Source: an uncultured Pseudomonas sp. (GTDB lineage Bacteria; Pseudomonadota; Gammaproteobacteria; Pseudomonadales; Pseudomonadaceae). From it: a DNA stretch of 5,931 bases. The stretch covers positions 1 to 5,931 of the forward strand of contig NZ_CAMPHN010000242.1 in NCBI RefSeq assembly GCF_946885885.1, given 5' to 3'. Under the pieces are notes generated by a model, which saw nothing but the letters and a program-made list of their open reading frames with translations, was not told the DNA's origin and made no database searches. Of the stretch, positions 1 through 4,007 are shown piece after piece. How positions within the stretch are numbered: the first letter of the stretch is position 1; every line of letters begins with the position of its first letter. Position numbers and translations under genes: made by a program.

Positions 1-117
1 AGGGCCTATCGGTAGGCAGTTTGCGCTTTGTGTGGTTAGCTAAGGCGAAAGTGTAGCGATGCGTTGCTAAAGTCGCCGATTGACTGGTCGACAGCCTGAC
101 CAAAGGAGGGTTTAAAA

Positions 118-417
118 GTGCTACCGCCGATCCCCCATAGTCTGGTGCCGGTCACCGTGCAACAGGACGTGATCAAGCCTAAACCGGAGATCCCGCCGGT
201 GACGCCCGCTGCCGAGAGCTCCAAGGAAAGCGGCGTGAGCCTGGATAAGCGCCATCCCCAGGAGGCCGAAGCCTTGCTGCGCGAAGAGCAGCGGCGTCGC
301 CAACGGCGTCGCGGCTATACCGCGGAGGAGTTGGCCGAAGGCGAAGTGGCCGAGGCCGACGAGGCGTTGATCGACGAGCTGCCTCGCCAGGGGCTGTGGG
401 TCGATGTCGAAGTTTGA
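118..417 (+). CDS. Conserved hypothetical protein, proline- and arginine-rich, 99 aa
   Basis: The function is unknown. The start is GTG at 118, chosen because AAGGAGGG at 103-110 lies 7 nt upstream and no in-frame ATG exists. The protein has a proline-rich N-terminal part (residues about 3-30), a strongly basic stretch (REEQRRRQRRR, 55-65), an acidic segment (about 70-88) and a C-terminus PRQGLWVDVEV. No signal peptide, membrane span or enzyme motif is visible, so it is probably cytoplasmic and largely disordered with a short helical middle. I recognise it as a family found next to the AlkB-like gene in many Pseudomonas genomes. From memory, some members carry the name aspartate-semialdehyde dehydrogenase, which this short chain cannot support. 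The charge pattern could suit binding to nucleic acid or a partner protein, but that is only inference. The AlkB gene begins 54 nt downstream on the same strand. Confidence 0.8.
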   Translation: MLPPIPHSLVPVTVQQDVIKPKPEIPPVTPAAESSKESGVSLDKRHPQEAEALLREEQRRRQRRRGYTAEELAEGEVAEADEALIDELPRQGLWVDVEV

Positions 418-471
418 GTCGCCGCCTACGAACCGTCCTCGCCCCAATCATCAACAGCCTGACCCAGCCCC

Positions 472-1089
472 TTGAGCCTATTCGACGACTGTCCATTGAG
501 CTTGCCCGATGCCGAGCTGCGCTTCGACGCCGATTGGTTGGAGCCGGCGACGGCCGATCGTTGGCTTGTGCAATTGCTGAGCGAAACGCCTTGGACGCAA
601 CCCCGGGTGCACCTGTATGGGCGCGAGTACCCGGTGCCGCGCCTGGTGGCCTGGTACGGCGATGCCGACGCGGCGTACCGTTACTCCGGATTGAACCATC
701 GGCCCTTGCCCTGGACGCCTTTGCTCGCACAGATCCGCGCGCAGCTGGTCGAGGCCCTGGGGCTGACGCTCAACGGCGTATTGCTCAACTATTACCGCGA
801 CGGACAGGACTCCATGGGCTGGCACAGCGACGACGAGGCCGAACTGGGCCGCAATCCGTACATCGTTTCGTTGAACCTGGGCGGCAGCCGGCGTTTCGAC
901 CTGCGGCGCAAGGGACAGAACCGCATCGAACACTCATTGCTGCTCAATCACGGCTCGCTACTGGTCATGGGCGGGCCGACCCAGCATTATTGGCAGCACC
1001 AGATCGCGAAAACGCGCATGCCTTGCGCGCCGCGACTGAACTTGACCTTTCGACTTGTCCGGTCGTCTTATGAGCAACCTGAGCCATGA
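472..1089 (+). CDS. alkB: AlkB-family Fe(II)/2-oxoglutarate-dependent dioxygenase, 205 aa
   Basis: The family oxidatively removes alkyl groups from damaged DNA or RNA bases (1-methyladenine, 3-methylcytosine), using Fe(II), O2 and 2-oxoglutarate in the cytoplasm. The iron triad is visible as H118-x-D120 (GWHSDD) and H176 (DNA motif region WQH). The 2-oxoglutarate-binding arginines are R188 and R194 in RLNLTFR, and N106/Y108 lie in LLNYYRDG. The spacing H176-R188 is 12 residues, as in the ALKBH2/ALKBH3-like branch, which it resembles more than the E. coli AlkB layout. Length of about 200 aa is normal and all key residues are present, so it should be active. The start is TTG at 472: a TGA at 460-462 closes the frame upstream, no in-frame ATG occurs near, and MSLFDD resembles the family N-terminus as I recall it. 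No Shine-Dalgarno sequence is evident, so initiation may be weak or coupled to the upstream gene. The next gene starts 12 nt after the stop. Confidence 0.92.
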   Translation: MSLFDDCPLSLPDAELRFDADWLEPATADRWLVQLLSETPWTQPRVHLYGREYPVPRLVAWYGDADAAYRYSGLNHRPLPWTPLLAQIRAQLVEALGLTLNGVLLNYYRDGQDSMGWHSDDEAELGRNPYIVSLNLGGSRRFDLRRKGQNRIEHSLLLNHGSLLVMGGPTQHYWQHQIAKTRMPCAPRLNLTFRLVRSSYEQPEP

Positions 1090-1101
1090 GCAGATAAGCA
1101 G

Positions 1102-1263
1102 ATGAATGACGACGGTAAATTGATCGATTTCGCGGCCGAGCGCGGTAAGCGAATCCACGACCTGCGCGACAAAAAGCTCAACGAACTGCGCGAGGCGTTC
1201 GAGCTGGCCATGCCGATCCCCAAGGGTAAGAAAAAGCCCAAAGGCAAGCCGAAGAAGAATTAG
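1102..1263 (+). CDS. Small conserved-looking protein with lysine-rich tail, 53 aa
   Basis: This short gene reads ATG at 1102 to TAG at 1261-1263. Residues about 5-36 (…LIDFAAERGKRIHDLRDKK…) look like a charged amphipathic helix. The C-terminus KGKKKPKGKPKKN (41-53) is an almost pure lysine/glycine/proline tail, as in small nucleic-acid- or ribosome-associated proteins. There is no signal peptide or membrane segment. I do not recognise a named family. It is judged real because the codon use is typical of the region, the composition is coherent, and it starts only 12 nt after the AlkB stop, which suggests co-transcription. The ribosome binding site is poor (only AAGCAG just ahead of the ATG). 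An alternative ATG at 1086, overlapping the AlkB stop, opens a three-codon reading frame (MSR, then TAA at 1095-1097) and may be a re-initiation feature. An RNA- or DNA-binding role is inference from charge alone. Confidence 0.7.
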   Translation: MNDDGKLIDFAAERGKRIHDLRDKKLNELREAFELAMPIPKGKKKPKGKPKKN

Positions 1264-1360
1264 GGGCTGTTGCGTTCAATCGCGGCCGCAGCGGTCCGAT
1301 CCTGCGAGTTGCGCGGCACGCTATGCAACAACTTCCCCTGGCCCTCCCATGCCCGATTAA

Positions 1361-1374
1361 TTGATCTGGATCAG
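1361..1374 (+). promoter_or_regulatory. Distal ANR/FNR-type box, TTGATCTGGATCAG
   Basis: This site matches the FNR/ANR consensus TTGATnnnnATCAA at 9 of the 10 specified bases; the last base is G. Its centre (1367.5) is exactly 50 bp upstream of the centre of the perfect box, or about -91.5 relative to the predicted phrS start. Read on the other strand it is CTGATCCAGATCAA, identical to the proximal box in 13 of 14 bases, so the two boxes form an inverted pair. FNR promoters with a second site near -90 are known (E. coli yfiD), where the distal site down-modulates activation. A similar role here is inference. Confidence 0.7.
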
Positions 1375-1410
1375 TGTCCGGCGCCTTTGCCCCGGACTGT
1401 TTCGGCACCC

Positions 1411-1424
1411 TTGATCCAGATCAA
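1411..1424 (+). promoter_or_regulatory. Proximal ANR/FNR box, TTGATCCAGATCAA (perfect)
   Basis: The sequence is a perfect match to the FNR/ANR consensus TTGAT-N4-ATCAA. It is centred at 1417.5, which is -41.5 from the transcription start predicted from the -10 element at 1446-1451. That is the standard class II activator position for FNR-family proteins. It predicts that the downstream small RNA is switched on at low oxygen by ANR (or another FNR relative such as DNR), as established for P. aeruginosa phrS. Confidence 0.88.
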
Positions 1425-1445
1425 TAGCGGCCTTTTCGCTCCTGA

Positions 1446-1451
1446 TACTTT
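1446..1451 (+). promoter_or_regulatory. -10 element of the phrS promoter (TACTTT)
   Basis: TACTTT fits the sigma-70 -10 consensus moderately (4 of 6) and no -35 hexamer is evident, as expected for a class II FNR-type promoter where the activator replaces it. The predicted start is about 1458-1459, consistent with both the -10 position and the -41.5 placement of the ANR box. Confidence 0.6.
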
Positions 1452-1486
1452 GAAGCCATGCAGCAGGTTTCACTCAGGAGGCAACC

Positions 1487-1603
1487 ATGTTTATCGATGT
1501 CGTAGTTCTCGCCGGTATCGGCACCGTCGGACTGATGGTCGCCTTCATCGCAGGGGTGGGTTATTTCATCTGGAAGGATTCGCACAAGCGTAAGCAAGGC
1601 TGA
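1487..1603 (+). CDS. PhrS-encoded small membrane peptide, 38 aa
   Basis: The frame opens with ATG at 1487 behind AGGAGG (1476-1481, spacing 5), one of the strongest ribosome binding sites in the window, and ends with TGA at 1601-1603. The peptide starts MFIDVVVLAG and has one hydrophobic segment from about residue 3 to 29, rich in Gly, Val, Ile and Phe. It ends with the basic tail WKDSHKRKQG. By the positive-inside rule the C-terminus should face the cytoplasm, giving an inner-membrane single-span peptide; there is no cleavage site. PhrS of P. aeruginosa also carries a 37-codon frame reported to be translatable. The function of the peptide is not known to me. Small single-span peptides often adjust larger membrane complexes, and its low-oxygen control makes a respiratory or transport partner a reasonable guess, but this is inference. 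Confidence 0.85.
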   Translation: MFIDVVVLAGIGTVGLMVAFIAGVGYFIWKDSHKRKQG

Positions 1604-1636
1604 TCCTTTCGGCAAACGGGCACGCAAGGCAATTTG

Positions 1637-1659
1637 GGCGACTTCGGTCGCCTTTTTTT
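1637..1659 (+). terminator. Intrinsic terminator of phrS
   Basis: GGCGAC (1637-1642), the stable tetraloop TTCG (1643-1646) and GTCGCC (1647-1652) form a perfect 6-bp stem, followed at once by seven T (1653-1659). This is a textbook Rho-independent terminator and its U-rich tail would also suit Hfq binding of the small RNA. Confidence 0.95.
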
Positions 1660-1712
1660 ATTTCTGGCGTCGTTCACCGTCAGCGGGCCGCGCAGGGGGC
1701 CTGTTTCAGTCA

Positions 1713-1743
1713 GTAGGTTGGGCTGAGCTCCGCGAAGCCCAAC
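1713..1743 (+). repeat. REP-like palindromic element with GTAG head
   Basis: GTAG at 1713-1716 directly precedes an 8-bp perfect inverted repeat: GTTGGGCT (1717-1724) and AGCCCAAC (1736-1743) with an 11-nt loop. A GTAG-type tetranucleotide followed by a hairpin is the hallmark of REP sequences mobilised by RAYT (IS200-like) transposases. I recall very similar GTTGGGCT…AGCCCAAC elements scattered in Pseudomonas and other proteobacterial intergenic regions. No transposase gene is present. The surrounding gene-free stretch (1660-1796) otherwise shows only a GC-rich run and a 7-bp inverted repeat TCGCCGC/GCGGCGA (1791-1797, 1805-1811) at the end of the broken gene. Confidence 0.6.
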
Positions 1744-1796
1744 GAGGCGCGCGCGGACAAACGCCGAACCACTACATCCCCAGTCGGGCTTCGCCG

Positions 1797-2220
1797 CTAG
1801 GTCTGCGGCGACCGTGGTGCGGGCGGTATATAGCCCTCATCGAACTGCGCCAGGTCGTCGTCGATGCTCCACCAATTAGCCTTGGACGCGGTATGGAAGT
1901 GGGCGACGGGTCTACTCGCCAGGGGTTCGTCGATCAGCCCGGCTGACGCGCAGCACAGCTGGCAGGCTGTCTTTGCGGCTGTGAACCGGCGAGCCGCATT
2001 GCCTGCAGAACAGTCGCTGTTTGCCCGGCGACGAGGCAAAGGCGCTGAGCAGCTAGGCACCGCCGAGCAGATGGAAGTCGGCGAGATTTACCGGGATATT
2101 GCTGGCGAAGGGGCCGCCCTGGGCTTTGCGGCACTGAGAACAATGGCATAGCTGGATGGGTTCCAGCTGGGCATCGATGCGGAACTGCACGCCACCGCAT
2201 AAACAACTACCTGTATACAT
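1797..2220 (-). pseudogene. Broken GFA-family protein (glutathione-dependent formaldehyde-activating enzyme-like)
   Basis: Read on the minus strand from ATG at 2220-2218, preceded by GAGGTGG (2231-2225), the sequence encodes a GFA-domain protein: MYTGSCLCGG with C6/C8, LCHCSQCRKAQGG with C25/C27/C30, and FCRQCGSPVH with the C72-x-x-C75 pair, matching the family's zinc-binding cysteine sets. It ends in HFHTASKANWW…FDEGY, a typical C-terminus. Two lesions break it. Codon 56 is TAG (plus-strand CTA at 2053-2055), and the frame shifts near 1944, after …LPAVLRV, continuing as AGLIDEPLASRP. The span of 424 nt is one base over a whole number of codons, so it is a 1-nt insertion or a 2-nt deletion. 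The restored protein would have about 140 residues. Only a 55-aa N-terminal fragment should be made. Family members are often given the formaldehyde-glutathione label without biochemical proof. The name rests on recalled family sequences. Confidence 0.85.
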
Positions 2221-2245
2221 AAGCCACCTCTGTCATGGGGCCGAT

Positions 2246-2293
2246 GTCGGAGTCGGTTGCCGCTGTCCGCCGGGCTCGCCCGGCGGCTCCGAC
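2246..2293. repeat. Long stable hairpin between GFA pseudogene and phaJ
   Basis: CCGCCGGG (2267-2274), loop CTCG and CCCGGCGG (2279-2286) form a perfect 8-bp GC stem. The outer arms GTCGGAG (2246-2252) and CTCCGAC (2287-2293) extend it by 7 bp, with a 14-nt internal bulge on one side. It lies about 30-75 nt after the phaJ stop on the minus strand, so it may end or stabilise the hydrolase-phaJ transcript. No T-run follows on either strand, so a standard intrinsic terminator is not supported; a REP-like relic is the alternative. Confidence 0.5.
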
Positions 2294-2320
2294 GCGGTCG
2301 CGATGAAACGGCAACAGACC

Positions 2321-2791
2321 CTACCCGATACTGATCGGCGGCAGGGTGGCCAACTCGACGGTTTGCTGTTTGCGCGGGGCGAGGATTTCCGCTTCGCCGT
2401 CGACCACCAGCTCGTCCCTCTGGTTAAACACGCGGGTGGCGACGCGCACGCGAAATTTCGGCAGCTTCTCGAGAATCTCCAGGCGTACCGTCAGGGTGTC
2501 GCCGAGTTTGACCGGCAAGGTGAAGCGCATGGTCTGGCCCAGGTAGATGGTGCCAGGGCCGGGCAACTCGCAGGCCACCGCGGCGCTGATCAATGCGCCG
2601 CTGAACATGCCGTGGGCGATACGCTCCTTGAACATGGTGGTGGCGGCGTACTCGGCATCCAGGTGCACCGGGTTGCGGTCGCCGGAGACGGCGGCGAACA
2701 GCTGGATATCGCGTTCGTCGACGGTTTTGCTGTAGCTGGCGGTTTGACCGACTTCAAGCGCCTCGTAAGGCGTGTTGCTGCTTTGCGTCAT
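2321..2791 (-). CDS. phaJ1: (R)-specific enoyl-CoA hydratase, MaoC/PhaJ family, 156 aa
   Basis: This hot-dog-fold enzyme hydrates trans-2-enoyl-CoA to (R)-3-hydroxyacyl-CoA, linking beta-oxidation to polyhydroxyalkanoate synthesis in the cytoplasm. The hydratase-2 motif is clear: FAAVSGDRNPVHLD at about residues 32-45, with catalytic D38 and H43 and N40 between. It is followed by ERIAHGMFSGALI (56-68), the typical dimer and substrate-pocket helix. The 156-aa length equals that of PhaJ proteins of P. aeruginosa, and the position beside the hydrolase and fadD2 is that of PA3302 (PhaJ1) as I recall it. ATG at 2791-2789 overlaps the hydrolase TGA as ATGA, with AGGAG 8 nt upstream (2804-2800) inside the hydrolase gene, so translation is probably coupled. 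Chain-length preference cannot be read here; PhaJ1-type enzymes are reported to favour short chains. MaoC-domain proteins with other acyl-CoA roles are the alternative. Confidence 0.88.
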   Translation of the reverse strand: MTQSSNTPYEALEVGQTASYSKTVDERDIQLFAAVSGDRNPVHLDAEYAATTMFKERIAHGMFSGALISAAVACELPGPGTIYLGQTMRFTLPVKLGDTLTVRLEILEKLPKFRVRVATRVFNQRDELVVDGEAEILAPRKQQTVELATLPPISIG

Positions 2792-3750
2792 GCGGGAATC
2801 TCCTGGGGTTGGATGAGGCGCTGGCGTGGATGGCTCATGGCCTGTTCCAACCAGTCGATCAGGTAGGCGGTCACTTCGTCGCGGTTGCTTTCGTTGAGCA
2901 GTTCATGACGAGCACCTGGGTAAAGCTTCTGTTGCACATGAGTATTGCCGGCTTGGCGCAAGGCATTGGCCAGGTCGGTTTGGCGTTTGCCATCGCTGAC
3001 CGGGTCGCATTCGCCGCCGATCACCAGCAGCGGCAGGTCTCTGTCGATCTGCGCGAGGTTGTTCACCGGGGTGACCTGCAGCAGGCCGCCGAACAGGTCG
3101 CACCAATACTGGTTGGTGCAGCGGAAGCCGCAGAGCGGGTCGTCGATGTACTTGTCGACTTCGGCCGGATCGCGGCTCAGCCAATCGCAAGCGGTGCGGT
3201 TGGGTTTGAAAGCATTGTTGAACGAGCCGAAAGAGAGGAAGTCGATCAGTGCGCTACGGCCGGTCTTGCCCTGACGCCAACGTTCGAAGCGGGCGATCAG
3301 TCTGGCCAGGCGATAGAGCGCGGTCGATTGGTAGTTCGATCCGGAGAGGATCGCTCCTTGCAAGCTGCTGCTGTGGCGCATCAGGTAAGCCTGGGCGATA
3401 TAGCTGCCCATGCTGTGGCCGAGCAGAAAGATCGGCGCCTGCGGGTGCTGTTGGCGGATATGGTGGTTGAGGCACGCCAGGTCGCCGACCACCAGCTCCC
3501 AGCCGTTTTCGTCGGCAAAATGGCCGAGGGTGCCGTGCTCGGCGGTTTTGCCGTGGCCGCGCTGATCGTGAGCGTACAGTTCGAAGCCGGCAGCGACCAG
3601 CGCGGCGCCCAGGCGGGCGTAGCGAGCACTGTGTTCGGCCATGCCGTGGGCCACCATCACCACCGCTTTGGGCGGTTGGGCGGCATACCAGCGGTTCACA
3701 TACAAGGGGACGGCGTCGCTGCTGTTCAACCAAAAGGTGTCGTGGTGCAT
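2788..3750 (-). CDS. Alpha/beta hydrolase, serine aminopeptidase S33 / monoacylglycerol lipase-like, 320 aa
   Basis: The protein is a cytoplasmic-looking alpha/beta hydrolase of the Hydrolase_4 (lysophospholipase/monoacylglycerol lipase) type. Visible parts, in order, are the oxyanion segment VAHGMAEHS (33-41), DQRGHG (62-67), the nucleophile elbow GHSMG with Ser113, a cap region (about 140-225) with the acidic D249 of GGECDP following it, and the catalytic His282 in ARHELLNE. The full triad and a normal length suggest an active esterase. No signal peptide is present. The probable substrate is a monoglyceride or lysophospholipid, giving free fatty acid for the divergently encoded acyl-CoA synthetase; this is inferred from family and context. 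ATG at 3750-3748 is preceded by AAGGA (3761-3757) at 6 nt. It is the first gene of a two-gene unit with phaJ1. The homologue PA3301 was named a probable lipase. Confidence 0.9.
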   Translation of the reverse strand: MHHDTFWLNSSDAVPLYVNRWYAAQPPKAVVMVAHGMAEHSARYARLGAALVAAGFELYAHDQRGHGKTAEHGTLGHFADENGWELVVGDLACLNHHIRQQHPQAPIFLLGHSMGSYIAQAYLMRHSSSLQGAILSGSNYQSTALYRLARLIARFERWRQGKTGRSALIDFLSFGSFNNAFKPNRTACDWLSRDPAEVDKYIDDPLCGFRCTNQYWCDLFGGLLQVTPVNNLAQIDRDLPLLVIGGECDPVSDGKRQTDLANALRQAGNTHVQQKLYPGARHELLNESNRDEVTAYLIDWLEQAMSHPRQRLIQPQEIPA

Positions 3751-3780
3751 GGCGAATCCTTAAGCCTGCAAGGGTGGGGC

Positions 3781-3786
3781 ATTGTA
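3781..3786 (-). promoter_or_regulatory. Possible -10 element for hydrolase-phaJ unit (TACAAT)
   Basis: TACAAT on the minus strand differs from TATAAT at one base and lies about 30 nt before the hydrolase start codon, which would give a leader of about 25 nt. No convincing -35 hexamer lies 16-18 bp upstream (best is TGTGAA), so an activator or another promoter may be needed. Confidence 0.35.
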
Positions 3787-3845
3787 GGGCCAGCTGCCGG
3801 GCTTTTCACAGCGCCACGGCGTAATGCGAGATTCACGTGGTCAAT

Positions 3846-3877
3846 GACACCTGTCGAAGTATTTGCGACCTGTCGCA
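3846..3877. promoter_or_regulatory. Paired dyads in the divergent hydrolase/fadD2 control region
   Basis: Two small palindromes are centred exactly 20 bp apart: GACA-CC-TGTC (3846-3855) and TGCGAC-CT-GTCGCA (3864-3877). They share the 8-base direct repeat ACCTGTCG (3849-3856 and 3868-3875). Two-turn spacing midway between divergent genes is what a dimeric repressor binding the same DNA face would need. No known regulator motif was recognised; in particular the PsrA-type GAAAC/GTTTC pattern is absent. The rest of the 257-nt intergenic stretch (3751-4007) shows only weak promoter candidates, such as AATACT (3908-3913) for fadD2. Confidence 0.4.
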
Positions 3878-4007
3878 GAGCTGCTAAGTTCGCTTCAGCC
3901 CAAAAACAATACTGCGCAGGGCCCGGCAGCCTCGCAGGTGTGCTGACCGCACGCCTGCCCTTGCGATCCGATGGGCCCACCACTTTCAGGGCAAGAGGAC
4001 AATAAGA

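Larger units (their letters stand above)
1459..1659 (+). ncRNA. phrS: PhrS-like dual-function small RNA
   Basis: The RNA is about 200 nt (P. aeruginosa PhrS is about 213 nt), bounded by an ANR-dependent promoter and a strong intrinsic terminator, and contains a 38-codon reading frame. This matches the described architecture of PhrS, and it lies next to the AlkB-like gene as I recall for P. aeruginosa. There, ANR induces PhrS at low oxygen; the RNA acts with Hfq and base-pairs with the leader upstream of pqsR to raise translation of the quinolone-signalling regulator, using a conserved region in its 3' half. The corresponding stretch here would be within 1604-1636, between the peptide stop and the terminator stem. 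The 5' end is inferred from promoter spacing and is uncertain by a few nucleotides. Whether this organism has pqsR is unknown, so the target cannot be assumed. Confidence 0.82.

Noticed and set aside
4..17. GCCTA-TCGG-TAGGC hairpin at the window start as terminator of an upstream gene
   Set aside because: The stem is only 5 bp and the following bases (AGTTTGCGCTTTG) are not a continuous T-run; the upstream gene is outside the window.
396..1073. 225-aa open frame overlapping the AlkB gene in another frame
   Set aside because: Arg/Ala/Pro-rich composition is typical of an off-frame read; the AlkB frame has the complete iron and 2-oxoglutarate residues.
1270..1593. 107-aa plus-strand frame covering the ANR region and phrS
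   Set aside because: It runs through the promoter and is out of frame with the 38-aa peptide, which has a far better ribosome binding site; composition is random.
1864..2151. 95-aa plus-strand frame in the GFA region
   Set aside because: The minus strand spells consecutive GFA-family motifs through two lesions; the plus-strand frame has no ribosome binding site or recognisable content.
2809..4005. 398-aa open frame on the plus strand opposite the hydrolase
   Set aside because: It mirrors the hydrolase gene, which has the full catalytic triad on the minus strand; the plus-strand product shows no motif and overruns the divergent promoter region.
3751..4007. PsrA (fatty-acid regulator) operator in the divergent region
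   Set aside because: No GAAAC/GTTTC-type inverted pair was found on reading the stretch.
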